A DNA stretch of 48,324 nt from Paractinoplanes ferrugineus (GTDB lineage Bacteria > Actinomycetota > Actinomycetes > Mycobacteriales > Micromonosporaceae): contig NZ_BOMM01000081.1 in NCBI RefSeq assembly GCF_016862195.1, positions 1-48,324 of the forward strand, in the 5' to 3' direction. Below are positions 23,681 through 31,956 of the stretch, in pieces (position 1 is the stretch's first letter; each line of letters opens with the position of its first letter). The notes under the pieces were generated by a model, which did no database searches, was not told where the DNA came from, and saw nothing but the letters and a program-made list of their open reading frames with translations. The translations under genes and the position numbers were made by a program.

Positions 23681-24254
23681 GGGTCGTTCCCGCGCCGTCG
23701 AAGTAGACAGGCTGACCGGCCGCGTCCGGCTCGAACGTGAACTTCACCGGCAGGGTGGCGTTGTTGGCGCCCTTCTGCCGCTGGATACCGACCGAACCGG
23801 TCTGGAAGGCCTGCATCGCCCACCACCGTTCGGTCCCGTCCACCGACTCCCAGCCGATCTGGGCGCGGACTTCCTGACCGGGCTGGGGCAGCGTGTACGA
23901 GGTGCGCAGAGTGGAGCCGGATCCGCTGGTGCTCTTCGTGCCACCGTTGAAGATCCGTTTGAAGTTGGTGAGGTTGATCCGCATCGGCTCGAACTCGACG
24001 GTGATGGTCCGGCCGGTCACCAGGTTCAGCAGGGCGTCGACGTACTCGGCCGCTTCGACCTGGTCCATGTCGATGTCGACGTTGAGGGTGTGGCCTTCCT
24101 TGGTGACACCCCACTGGTTCCAGCCGACCGGCCACGTGTCGGTGTACACGCCACCAACGACGGTGCAGGTGGGTGCCGAGACACCGAGATCGGAGCTGAA
24201 AAGAAAACCTGCTCCAAATGCGAGGCCGTCCTTTAAAACGGTTATCCCGGGCAT
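23673..24254 (-). CDS. Major tail protein (tail tube)
   Basis: The protein has 193 residues and is beta-rich (MPGITVLKDGLAFGAGFLFSSDLG...). It contains VDIDMDQVEAAEYVDALLNLVTGRTITVEFEP and RWWAMQAFQTGSVGIQRQKGANNATLPVKFTFEPDA, which are typical of tail-tube subunits. Position just upstream of the chaperones and tape measure supports this. GAGGAGTGATCA precedes the ATG. The product polymerises into the tail tube. Confidence 0.8.
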   Translation of the reverse strand: MPGITVLKDGLAFGAGFLFSSDLGVSAPTCTVVGGVYTDTWPVGWNQWGVTKEGHTLNVDIDMDQVEAAEYVDALLNLVTGRTITVEFEPMRINLTNFKRIFNGGTKSTSGSGSTLRTSYTLPQPGQEVRAQIGWESVDGTERWWAMQAFQTGSVGIQRQKGANNATLPVKFTFEPDAAGQPVYFDGAGTTRG

Positions 24255-24347
24255 TGATCACTCCTCAGGTTTCGCCCTCGTGGGCACGCTGAAGACCCGC
24301 TCCTGCTCGTGCAGGGCGGGGCTGTTGGGGGGTGGGAGAATCGGTAG

Positions 24348-24689
24348 GTGACCGACGAGGGCGACCTGCGTGTACCGGACTCCGACGACGAGCTGCGGCA
24401 GTTGGAGCAGGACTTGTACAACGAGTCCCGCAGGTTCACCAACCAGACGGGTGAGCGGGTCGGCTATGCCAGGCAGGCCACCCAGCTGCGAGCGGTGCAA
24501 CGGCAGCGTGCCGACGAGCGCGCACCGGATTTGAGTTCACTGGGGGAGAAGTTCGGCTGGTCGCCGGCCTTGATGTGGCATCTGGCCCAGCCGTACTGCT
24601 ACTGCGAGATCGGCCACGACGGGTGGGAGTGGTGCCGCCACGCCATCGATGAGGGCCTGGACGGACTCACCCGGCTAGCAGGTCGGTGA
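24348..24689 (+). CDS. Plus-strand moron candidate in the tail module
   Basis: The protein has 113 residues and is acidic, with a helical first half (DDELRQLEQDLYNESRRFTNQTGERVGYARQATQL in outline) and a Cys/His/Trp-rich end (YCYCEIGHDGWEWCRH) that may bind zinc. It runs against all neighbouring tail genes. GTG 24348 has GGGAG 9 nt upstream. The 93-bp region between it and the tail-tube gene could hold divergent promoters. Isolated opposite-strand genes in structural modules are often morons expressed in the lysogen. The function is unknown. Confidence 0.6.
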   Translation: MTDEGDLRVPDSDDELRQLEQDLYNESRRFTNQTGERVGYARQATQLRAVQRQRADERAPDLSSLGEKFGWSPALMWHLAQPYCYCEIGHDGWEWCRHAIDEGLDGLTRLAGR

Positions 24690-24753
24690 GAACACCGAGC
24701 GCAACCAGGATCAGCAGGACTGCGCAGGCCACCAGCACCACACGTCTGATCAT
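24667..24753 (-). CDS. 28-residue single-span membrane peptide
   Basis: The peptide starts MIRRVV and is then almost wholly hydrophobic, ending LTDLLAG. The ATG overlaps the stop of the upstream tail gene (ATGA). Its last 23 bp overlap the 3' end of the plus-strand gene at 24348..24689. It has the shape of a small membrane peptide. Translation is likely from the coupling but not proven. Confidence 0.5.
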   Translation of the reverse strand: MIRRVVLVACAVLLILVALGVLTDLLAG

Positions 24754-25193
24754 GCTGGCCTGACCCGGACAGTGAAGTTCAGCAGCATGCGCGGCAGGTC
24801 CCCGTCCGGGAACCACGACGGGCCGGCCAGGTCGTCGGCGACGAACAGCCACGCCCGCTTGTCGCCGAACTCCACCAGGGCGGGGACGCCGCACAGCCCG
24901 GTGGAGATCTCCTCGGCGAGCGCAACTGCCGCGTCGGTGACCGCTTCCCGGGTGGCGCCGTTGCCTCCGTACACCTGCGCGGACAGTTGCGCGACCAAGT
25001 CCGGGTCCTCCGGTGAGTCCCCAGTCCGGACCGAGAAGCCTTCCTCGAGGTAGGCGTAGCAGGCCGGGGTGCCGCCCTGCACCTTCTTCAAGTAGGCGCC
25101 CAGCCACAGCGGCTTGTTCGGGCCGACCAGGGTGTCGGTGCGGGAGTTGATCCAGGCGCGGGTGGCGCCGAGCGCATCGGTGTACGTCGCCAC
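24750..25193 (-). CDS. Tail terminator / minor tail completion-like protein
   Basis: The protein has 147 residues (MATYTDALGATRAWINSRTDTLVG...LNFTVRVRPA). Alternating beta strands with a central acidic helix, and a position between the gp10-like gene and the tail tube, match tail-terminator or head-tail completion proteins. The start is GTG 25193, overlapping the previous TAG by one base. No specific family is certain. Confidence 0.6.
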   Translation of the reverse strand: MATYTDALGATRAWINSRTDTLVGPNKPLWLGAYLKKVQGGTPACYAYLEEGFSVRTGDSPEDPDLVAQLSAQVYGGNGATREAVTDAAVALAEEISTGLCGVPALVEFGDKRAWLFVADDLAGPSWFPDGDLPRMLLNFTVRVRPA

Positions 25194-25624
25194 TACTGGA
25201 ATACCCTTCCGGCCAGGTCGGCGAGGGCGGGCACACACCACGGCATAGGTTTGGTACCCGGATGGTGGACGGTCTTGCCGAACACCCGGCCGTCCTTGGA
25301 ACGCAGCGGATAGTCGCCCTTGGCGGTGATGTCGTGGGGCACGGTTCCGGTCTCGAGGCCCAGCGGGTACGGGTAGCCGTCGGGCGATTCGGCGTCCGAA
25401 CCGATGTCGCGGTACGGGCCTATAGCGTCACGGCCCCGCTCGACGTGGATCTGGTCGCGGGCGTAGCCCCGTTCCCGGCCGTGGGAGCCGTCGCGGGACA
25501 CCGGGATGCGCCGCTTCTGGCCTTCCTCGACGATCGCCGCTGCCTCTTCGAGGAACGGTTCGGAAAGGCCGAGCACCTGCTGTTCCCACAACGGCTCGAA
25601 CTGCACGAAGCTATCGCGGGCCAT
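25193..25624 (-). CDS. Head-tail joining protein, HK97 gp10-like
   Basis: The protein has 143 residues (MARDSFVQFEPLWEQQVLGLSEPFLEEAAAIV...). An N-terminal helix, then HGRERGYARDQIHVERG and a C-terminal part with GKTVHHPGTKPMPWCVPAL, match gp10-like neck proteins. I chose ATG 25624. The frame is open further upstream but only with shadow-like sequence. It overlaps the upstream gene by 14 nt. Confidence 0.65.
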   Translation of the reverse strand: MARDSFVQFEPLWEQQVLGLSEPFLEEAAAIVEEGQKRRIPVSRDGSHGRERGYARDQIHVERGRDAIGPYRDIGSDAESPDGYPYPLGLETGTVPHDITAKGDYPLRSKDGRVFGKTVHHPGTKPMPWCVPALADLAGRVFQ

Positions 25625-26156
25625 CGGCCTGGTTCGCCGCGGTCGCGGCCACCGCGATCGGGTCACCGACAGCAGGGGCAGCAGCAGGGTCGGCGACCGG
25701 GACAACATGGTCCGGCGTCCACGCTTGCAGGTCGGCGCGGGTGGTCGTGTCGTCGTCGGCCCACGCCTTGTCAGCGCCGAGCTTCTTCACGTAGGCCACC
25801 CAGTCGGCCTTCTTCGCGTTGTCGGCAGGCCGTTCGACAGGCTTACCCTTGGCGTCCCGTTCGGCTTGGAGCTCCTCGAGCGGAGCCTGCGCGGCGTCTT
25901 TCTCCGTCATGCCGGCGGCGACGGCGTACGCCTCCCACGCGGCCCGGTTCGCGCCGTCATCGGGGCGTACGACGACCACCGTCGCAGGCGTGAGGTCGGC
26001 GAGGGGGCCTTCGGTGACGTCGGCGTCGCTGCCGTCGTCACCGACGATCAGGTTCCAGTTGGCGACGACGACTTCGGGTACTTCGTGCCCGCGCTGGTAG
26101 CCGAACACGCTGGTGCCGGGGGCGGAAATGCCGTGCAGGGCGGTGTACACAGTCAC
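25611..26156 (-). CDS. Hypothetical head-tail region protein
   Basis: The protein has 181 residues. A beta-type N-terminus (MTVYTALHGISAPGTSVFGYQRGHEVPEVVVANW...) is followed by an Ala/Asp/Lys-rich helical stretch with the pattern KKADWVAYVKKLGADKAWADDDTTTRADL, like the helix-extension-helix modules common in phage neck proteins. The start is GTG 26156. It lies among connector genes, so a neck role is likely. Confidence 0.6.
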   Translation of the reverse strand: MTVYTALHGISAPGTSVFGYQRGHEVPEVVVANWNLIVGDDGSDADVTEGPLADLTPATVVVVRPDDGANRAAWEAYAVAAGMTEKDAAQAPLEELQAERDAKGKPVERPADNAKKADWVAYVKKLGADKAWADDDTTTRADLQAWTPDHVVPVADPAAAPAVGDPIAVAATAANQADGPR

Positions 26157-26184
26157 CGAATCTCCTCAGGTTGTCGGTACGCCG

Positions 26185-26505
26185 TCAGACGTTGAGCAGG
26201 TAGAAAGTGACCTCGCTCGCGGTGCCGTTGATCGCCACTGCGACCCGGCCCGACGAATCACCGACCAGCGGGTCGATCCGGCCACCCCACGCCCCACCGG
26301 CGGGGATCGTGATGACCCGCGGGTTGATGGTCAAACCCTGATCGGTCTTGTTGTTCGTCAAGGTCACCGTGTGCGGGCTGGCACCCGAGTTGACCCACAC
26401 CGCGTAGGAACCCACGGCGACGGTGTCACCGGATGTCGTCCCGGTGCGTTTGGTCAGCGCCGCCCCGGTGATGCTGTTCGCCGAGTCGGCGGTGTAGTCG
26501 GCCAT
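26185..26505 (-). CDS. Small beta-structured virion-type protein
   Basis: The protein has 106 residues (MADYTADSANSITGAALTKRTGTTSGDTVAVGSYAVWVNSGASPH...), Gly/Thr-rich and likely a single beta sandwich. Similar small proteins in actinophages occur as capsid or neck decorations. It lies 11 bp from the connector-like gene. The role is inferred from position. Confidence 0.6.
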   Translation of the reverse strand: MADYTADSANSITGAALTKRTGTTSGDTVAVGSYAVWVNSGASPHTVTLTNNKTDQGLTINPRVITIPAGGAWGGRIDPLVGDSSGRVAVAINGTASEVTFYLLNV

Positions 26506-26516
26506 GCGCTCCTGCC

Positions 26517-27257
26517 CTAGAAGAAGAGATACCCGGGCTCGCAGCCCGGATAGTTGGCGATCAGGATCGGTTCGTCGGCGTCCGCGTCGACACCTGCGTC
26601 GTCAACGGCCGTGGTGAGCCGCTGATAGGCGGTCACGGCACGGGCCAGCAGGTTTTCGGCTCGCCGGGCATCCTCGTCGGTGCGCGCGTAGGCGGCGGCC
26701 AAGGACGCGGCGGCGTGCAGGGCGGTGACCGTGCCGGCGAGCTCGTACAAGGCGGCCGGCATGACTGTGGCCAGAGGCGCCACCAGTGCGCCGGCGTCGG
26801 CGATGTGCCGGTCGGCGACGGCCCCGTCGGGGCTGGTGTCGTCGGAGAACGTGCCCTGGTAGGTCTGGTCGCCAGGTTTCGACAGGCTGACCGTCAGCCA
26901 CGGCACGTACGCGGCAACCTGGGTGCGGCCCGGCCACCATGTCGGCCCGCCCGCGGTCCGGGCGGGTAGGACGTAGCGTTCGAAGTCCTCGGCCCCACCG
27001 CCGGTGCCGGTGACCACCCAACGCAGGACCCACCGTCCGGCCTGGGTGAACGTGACCGGGGTGGTTGAGGTCCACGTCTGGGTGTACTCGACCGGGTTGC
27101 TTCCGGGGATTTCGGCCAAGGCTCCACCGGCGACCGTTACGGAGCTCGACGTGCCACCGGGGGTGGTCGCCGTCAACGTGGCGGAGGTGGTGTTGTCGGC
27201 CGGCGCCACGTTGAGTGTGACGGTTTCGCTGTCGCCTACCCCGAGGTCGGAGGGCAC
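26517..27257 (-). CDS. Head-tail connector with N-terminal Ig-like domain
   Basis: The protein has 246 residues. Residues 1-95 resemble an Ig-like domain (ATLTATTPGGTSSSVTV... and PVTFTQAGRWVLRWVVTGTGGG). Residues about 120-246 are helical (AALYELAGTVTALHAAASLAAAYARTDEDARRAENLLARAV in outline), as in gp6/Ad1 connector proteins. Such fusions of an Ig domain to a connector occur in actinophages. It should form the adaptor ring below the portal. Confidence 0.65.
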   Translation of the reverse strand: MPSDLGVGDSETVTLNVAPADNTTSATLTATTPGGTSSSVTVAGGALAEIPGSNPVEYTQTWTSTTPVTFTQAGRWVLRWVVTGTGGGAEDFERYVLPARTAGGPTWWPGRTQVAAYVPWLTVSLSKPGDQTYQGTFSDDTSPDGAVADRHIADAGALVAPLATVMPAALYELAGTVTALHAAASLAAAYARTDEDARRAENLLARAVTAYQRLTTAVDDAGVDADADEPILIANYPGCEPGYLFF

Positions 27258-27266
27258 GGCACCCCC

Positions 27267-30200
27267 TTAGTTGCTTGGTCCTCGAGCTCCGCCAGCGGTC
27301 AACGCGGGCCGGGCCGAGCCTGTCGTGAACGTGGCGGGGTTGCCGCCGTCAACGAGCGCGGGCGACGTCGAGGCGGGTGTGAATGTCACGCGGACGGCGC
27401 CGGGGGTCAGCCGTGGCCGCCGGCCCGAATCGGCGGCGAGGCGGCCCGGCTTGAACTCGGCCGCATGCGCCGAGGTGGCTGCGGCGAGCAGGCCGACGGT
27501 GATGGCAAGTGCCGCCGCCACCTGGGAGGCGATCGTGCCACCTGCGGACAGGGCGGCCGTAGCGGTGAGAACGGCCGCCGGCCGGGCGGTTGTGGTGGGT
27601 CCCGCCACCAAGCCCACCGTGATGGTCAGCGTGGAGCCGGTGCCCGCGGTCCTCGAGCTCGTCGCCGTCGACGTCACGGTGACGGCCAGCGCCGCCGTGG
27701 CCGTGTCGGTGGTTGTTGCTACCGCCGTCATCGACGCGACGATGGGCAGGTTGGCAGTGAAGGCTGCCGCCAGGGCGACCCCTGCGGTCAGACTCGTGGT
27801 GACGGCGAGTGCCGCCACCGCAGACCGGTTCGCCATGCCCGTGGCGGCGAGTGTCGCGACGACTGCCAGGGAAGCACCCGCCCCGGACCCGCTGACGACG
27901 GCAGCCGAGGGCAGTGTCGCGGTGATGGCGAGCGCCGAGGTGACGGGTGCAACTCGAGCCGGGTCTGCGGCGAGACCAGAAGTGATGGCCAGCAGCGAAC
28001 CCGCCGGCCTTTGCCCTGTTGCTGCGGCCACCAGACCGGCGGCGATGGCCAGGGTGGACCCCGCCGCGCCGGTCAACGTCGCACCGGCTACCAGACCGGC
28101 GGTGATCGGTAGCTCGGCGTTCGCGCCCGATCCGACAACCGCCCCGGTTGCCGACAAGGTGGCGGTGACGGCGAGTCCCGCAACGGCCTGAGCTGTCCGG
28201 TCGAGCCCGGCGGTCAACGTCACGAGGGTCGGCAAGATGGCGGCTGCGACTTGGCTCGTCACGGCCGCGGCGGTGAGGACTGCGGTCACCGGCAAGGCCG
28301 CCGAGCCACCCCCGGTACGGGTGGCTGCAACGGCCAGCGTCGTCGTCACGGCGAGCGTTGCCGTCGTCAGCTGTGCGCTGACCGGGGCTGCGGCGAGGGT
28401 GGCGGTCACCGGCAGGGATGCCGCAGCCGCACGGATTGCCGTCGTCGCCGCGGTGAGGGCTGCGGTGACGACGAGCGCTGCTGTGGCGCTTGAGAGGCTG
28501 GTGACAGTGCCCGCAGCCGTCAAGGTGACAGCGACGGGCAGCGTGGCGGTAGACGTCCAGGTTCCGCTTGTGTCCGCAATCAGAGCAGCCGCGATCGGCA
28601 ACGCAGCTGAGGCGGGACGGGTGCCGGCTGCCACCGCGGTCAGACCGGCGGTCACCGCCAGGGAGGCGGAGGCGGACCGGGATGCTGTGCCGCCGGCAGT
28701 GACCGTTGCCGTTGTGGTCAAAGCCGCAGCGGCGAGTTGCGCTGACGAGACCGCCGCGGTCAGACCGACGGTGACCGGTAGCGCCGCAGCCGGCGTCGCC
28801 GTCCTGGTTCCGTCCGCCGTGAACGCCGCGGTGATCGGCAGGGCCGCTGCGGGGAATGCGGTTCGGGTGGCAGATGCCGTCATCGTGGCCGTCGCCGTCA
28901 GCGATGCCGCCGGAGCTGCTGTCAGGCCTGCACCTGCGGTGGGGGAGGCCGTCGCTGCGAGGGTTGCGGAAGAAGCGGCGGTTCGGTTCGAGTCGGCCGT
29001 CAGGGTTGCCGTGACAGGAAGAGACGCCGCGGCCGTAGCTGCGCGGGTCGCATCTGTCACCAGCGATGCGGACACCGAGAGAGACGCGCCCGCGGAGGGT
29101 GCCGAGGTGCCAGCGGCCGTCAGGGTCGCGGTTGCCGACAATGCCGCCTGTACGGGCGCGGCACGGTCCGCGCCCGCCGCCAACGTCGCGGTCACTGGCA
29201 GCGCGGTAGCCGCAAGGTCGATGATCACGGCAGCGGCCGTCAAGGTTGCCGTCACCGACATGGCCGCAGCAGCACTGTCGGTGACCACTGCTGCCGAGGT
29301 CAGGGTGGCGGTGACAGCCAAGGTCGCGGCGGCCGACTGGGTGGTGGTGGCGCTGCCGAAGTTGTCGACCTGCAGGACGTCACCGGCGGTAGGTGATGAT
29401 CCGGCCTCGACGACGACCATCAGGTTCGTGTAGTCATGCCAGGCGACCGGGGTGATGGTCCGCTGGGTCGTCCAGGTCGAGCCGTCCGAGGACGTTTGTT
29501 CCAGGATGTTCGCGCCGGTGTAGTCGATGCACCGCCAGGTGACCGAGCCCGGCGTGTAGGGAATCTCGATGAGGCCGGCGTCTGATCCGGCGGCGGGCGC
29601 CTCGAACGACGTCTTGGAGGTGCTCGGGTTGAAGTAGAAGCCGAGGAAGTTCTGGAACGAGTCGAAGCCGGGCGTGACCCGGATGCCACCGTACGAGCCT
29701 GCACCACTTTGCGGCGAGGGCACCTGGAAGATGAGCCGGCTGCCCTTGAGCTGGTAGACCGGTGCGGAGAACGCCCCGCCGTAGGTGCCCGCGTTGCCGT
29801 CGACGCGCATGGTTCCGCCGGAGACGGTGACCGTCCCGGAGATGTTCGGCCAGGTGGTGCTGTTCGGCGCCGAGCCCGTCGAGAACGTGTCGACCAGCGC
29901 GGTGATCGGGTCGTACTCGCGTAGCCGTACGGCCATCGACGCCCCGCAGTTGGACACACTCCAGGTGAACCCCACCGTCGGCGCGTTGGTGTTCGAGGTG
30001 CCCGGCGTGGTCGCGGAACTGACGGCAGCCGACCAGGTGTAGACCATGCCCTGGTTGCCGCTGCTGTTGCGGACCTGGCTGCGGCCGGTGACCGTACCGA
30101 ACGTCATGCCGCTTTGGGTGATCGTCGGCGTGCTGGTGGCGGTGGCGCCGTCGTCGGTGTCGCCCGAGGTGGAGACGTGCACCCAGTCGCCGGGGAAAAT

Positions 30201-30635
30201 CCCCCCGGCCGACCAGGCGCCGCACACCGCGCTGTAGTTGGTGCCGTGCGTGGTGTCGGCGCCGGTGACGAAGACCGGGGTGTCCCAGGACGAGCGGGTC
30301 TTCGAGTAGACGTCCATCGAGCCGACCAGCGAGTTGCTCGACGTGGCCGACACAGCGACGGTGCCGGACTCGCCGCCGGTCAGGTCGAGCCAGTAGACCG
30401 CAACTTTTGTGGTGCCCGTGTCCGCCGCGTTGGTGCCGGTGCCACCCGTCGCCTCGCCGATCTTCTGCCAGCCGCCGGACGGCGTCGCGATCGTGGCGGT
30501 GGACGGCTTGGCGGTCAACGTAAGGATGGCCCGTCGGCCCGCGGCCACGTTGTTGTAGGCGACCGTGCCCGATGTGGTGCCGGCAGCGACCGCGGTTGTC
30601 GAGACACCGGTTCCGCCGACGAACGCGATCGTCAC
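27267..30635 (-). CDS. Giant repeat-containing virion fibre/decoration protein
   Basis: The protein has 1122 residues in three parts. Residues 1-240 are a beta-rich domain with TLTAKPSTATIATPSGGWQKIGEA, often seen in actinophage structural proteins. Residues about 245-430 form a LamG/concanavalin-like domain (FSTGSAPNSTTWP..., SFQNFLGFYFNP). Residues 435-1061 are about thirty degenerate 20-residue repeats with core L-P-V-T-A-T-L-T-A. A proline- and arginine-rich tail ends the protein. GTG 30635 has GGAGGCGGGG upstream. It lies between head and neck genes, so it may be a head- or neck-attached fibre that binds host sugars. Confidence 0.75.
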   Translation of the reverse strand: MTIAFVGGTGVSTTAVAAGTTSGTVAYNNVAAGRRAILTLTAKPSTATIATPSGGWQKIGEATGGTGTNAADTGTTKVAVYWLDLTGGESGTVAVSATSSNSLVGSMDVYSKTRSSWDTPVFVTGADTTHGTNYSAVCGAWSAGGIFPGDWVHVSTSGDTDDGATATSTPTITQSGMTFGTVTGRSQVRNSSGNQGMVYTWSAAVSSATTPGTSNTNAPTVGFTWSVSNCGASMAVRLREYDPITALVDTFSTGSAPNSTTWPNISGTVTVSGGTMRVDGNAGTYGGAFSAPVYQLKGSRLIFQVPSPQSGAGSYGGIRVTPGFDSFQNFLGFYFNPSTSKTSFEAPAAGSDAGLIEIPYTPGSVTWRCIDYTGANILEQTSSDGSTWTTQRTITPVAWHDYTNLMVVVEAGSSPTAGDVLQVDNFGSATTTQSAAATLAVTATLTSAAVVTDSAAAAMSVTATLTAAAVIIDLAATALPVTATLAAGADRAAPVQAALSATATLTAAGTSAPSAGASLSVSASLVTDATRAATAAASLPVTATLTADSNRTAASSATLAATASPTAGAGLTAAPAASLTATATMTASATRTAFPAAALPITAAFTADGTRTATPAAALPVTVGLTAAVSSAQLAAAALTTTATVTAGGTASRSASASLAVTAGLTAVAAGTRPASAALPIAAALIADTSGTWTSTATLPVAVTLTAAGTVTSLSSATAALVVTAALTAATTAIRAAAASLPVTATLAAAPVSAQLTTATLAVTTTLAVAATRTGGGSAALPVTAVLTAAAVTSQVAAAILPTLVTLTAGLDRTAQAVAGLAVTATLSATGAVVGSGANAELPITAGLVAGATLTGAAGSTLAIAAGLVAAATGQRPAGSLLAITSGLAADPARVAPVTSALAITATLPSAAVVSGSGAGASLAVVATLAATGMANRSAVAALAVTTSLTAGVALAAAFTANLPIVASMTAVATTTDTATAALAVTVTSTATSSRTAGTGSTLTITVGLVAGPTTTARPAAVLTATAALSAGGTIASQVAAALAITVGLLAAATSAHAAEFKPGRLAADSGRRPRLTPGAVRVTFTPASTSPALVDGGNPATFTTGSARPALTAGGARGPSN
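27453..29333 (-). repeat. Coding tandem repeat tract (about 30 x 60 bp)
   Basis: The tract encodes about thirty units of 19-22 residues with the consensus A-A-x-L-P-V-T-A-T-L-T-A-x-x-x-x-x-T-A. Nucleotide copies have diverged, although GGCGGTGAC/GTCACCGCC-like blocks recur every 60 bp or so. The regular length suggests a beta-solenoid or repeated beta-hairpins. Copy number may vary by recombination. Confidence 0.85.
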
Positions 30636-30678
30636 CGCCGCCCCGCCTCCACGATGGGTTGCAGCGACGAGGCTTCAG

Positions 30679-31080
30679 TCAGGCAGCGATCGGGGCGAGG
30701 CTGACAACGATGGCGCCAGAAGCACTGGTCAGGCTGTCACCGGTCTGGACCGTCTTGGAGGACGTCAGCGCGAAGCTGTTGAGGAACGTGCCCGTCGTCG
30801 ACGCATCCCAGTTGGAGAAATGGGTGACCGTCGTCGGGGAGGTGCCGGCCCAGTTCGACCAGGTCGGCGTGTTGTTCGACGCGATCGACCCGCCCGACGC
30901 CGCGGCGAAGGTCACCTGCGCGCGGGTGGTCACCGACGCTGCGTTCGACGTCCCGGCCGCACCGGGGTCACCGGTGTGCAGCGCCAGGTAGTTACCGGCC
31001 GGCGCGGTCGAGGCCTGCGCCCGGTGAATGTGATCGAGAACTTTGTTCGCGTATGAGGTTGCGGCCAGGCCGACAGTCAT
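30679..31080 (-). CDS. Conserved phage virion-associated protein
   Basis: The protein has 133 residues. YLALHTGDPGAAGTSN and FSNWDASTTGTFLNSFAL are motifs of a small family widespread in actinophage head or tail modules. GGAGGCTCAGCG precedes the ATG. The family is thought to be structural, perhaps a fibre base. It precedes the giant repeat protein by 43 bp and may work with it. Confidence 0.65.
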   Translation of the reverse strand: MTVGLAATSYANKVLDHIHRAQASTAPAGNYLALHTGDPGAAGTSNAASVTTRAQVTFAAASGGSIASNNTPTWSNWAGTSPTTVTHFSNWDASTTGTFLNSFALTSSKTVQTGDSLTSASGAIVVSLAPIAA

Positions 31081-31427
31081 CGCTGAGCCTCCTTCGCCTG
31101 CAGGCCGGCGAGGTGGGCGAGGAGATCGGAGCCGCGAAGCTCCTCGGCGCCTTGGGTGAGTTCGTCGCAGTCACCGTTCGGGCAACCCAGCGAACGGCAG
31201 CAGTCCCGGTGCAGCTGCAACGTCGTCCGGTCGTACAGATCCGCCAGCAGGCGGCTGCGTTCCCCCTGGGGGGAGCTGTCGATGATCGCGTCAACCAGCA
31301 GTTCCGGGATTGCGATCCCGGAAGGCTGCTGGCCGTCGATCACGTGACGCGGGTGGTCGTCGACGCCGCCGCACGCATCGCAGATGCGCAGCTCCCTGCC
31401 GTCACCGATCAAAGTGGTACTACTCAT
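31077..31427 (-). CDS. Small Cys-rich protein of the head region
   Basis: The protein has 116 residues with CDAC (about 17-20), HRDCCRSLGCPNGDC (about 79-93) and an acidic helical remainder. These could be two zinc-binding sites. GAGGAGG lies 7 nt before ATG 31427. The frame is open further upstream but without protein-like sequence. The stop overlaps the next start by 4 nt. No family is recognised. Confidence 0.6.
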   Translation of the reverse strand: MSSTTLIGDGRELRICDACGGVDDHPRHVIDGQQPSGIAIPELLVDAIIDSSPQGERSRLLADLYDRTTLQLHRDCCRSLGCPNGDCDELTQGAEELRGSDLLAHLAGLQAKEAQR

Positions 31428-31488
31428 CAGCCCTCCTCGGGCAGCAAGACATGGCCGCCCGAAGCGGCAAGAAAGATGAGGAAGGTGA

Positions 31489-31517
31489 GGGGCCGGCCGT
31501 TCCCCGGGACCGGCCCC
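31489..31517 (-). terminator. Hairpin downstream of the capsid genes
   Basis: GGGGCCGG (31489-31496) and CCGGCCCC (31510-31517) pair over 8 bp around a 13-nt GC-rich loop. It lies 6 bp after the stop of the linker protein that follows the major capsid gene. It could end or weaken transcription after the highly expressed capsid genes. No T-tract is present. Confidence 0.55.
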
Positions 31518-31522
31518 TACCG

Positions 31523-31951
31523 CTATTCGGCCGGGATCACACCGGCGTCCACGCAGGCGGCGATGATGTCGCCGCGGTCCGCGTCCGGCTCGTAGCCGAC
31601 CCCGGTGGCGTCGGCGAACGCCCGCCACGCGTTGAGCCCGGAACCCTTCCCGGCGCGCGGGGGAGGTTCCGGCAGGTCGGCGGGCACGTCCTCGTCCGGC
31701 TCATCCGGTGCCGGTTCGGCCACCGGTTCCGCAGGACGCGTCGGCAGGTCCGGTGCCGGTTCGGAAACCGGCACCGCCCCCTGCGCGGGTACCTCCGGTG
31801 CGGGTTCGTTGACCTTCACCGGACGCCCCTCCCCGGCCCGCGGCAGCCGCTCGTCCAGTAGGTCATGCAGATCCGCCAGGACGTCGAGGATCGCCCCGAG
31901 CCACGGCCCGTCAGTGCCGAACGGGGTGCCGAGCGACGGGCGCTCACGCAC
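31523..31951 (-). CDS. Head-completion-like protein with Pro/Glu linker and C-terminal SAP/HeH-like helices
   Basis: The protein has 142 residues: a short N-terminal helical part (LGAILDVLADLHDLLDERL), a long Pro/Glu/Val linker (about 45-105), and a C-terminal AWRAFADATGVG...DIIAACVDAGV, like the small helix-extension-helix domains common in proteins encoded just after phage capsid genes. GTG 31951 (or TTG 31954) follows GGGGAG. It lies 5 bp from the capsid stop. Confidence 0.6.
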   Translation of the reverse strand: MRERPSLGTPFGTDGPWLGAILDVLADLHDLLDERLPRAGEGRPVKVNEPAPEVPAQGAVPVSEPAPDLPTRPAEPVAEPAPDEPDEDVPADLPEPPPRAGKGSGLNAWRAFADATGVGYEPDADRGDIIAACVDAGVIPAE

Positions 31952-31956
31952 CAACG

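Noticed and set aside
27271..29433. Two long plus-strand frames opposite the repeat tract
   Set aside because: They are Ala/Val repeats produced by reading the complementary strand of the LPVTATLTA repeats. No start site or domain supports them.
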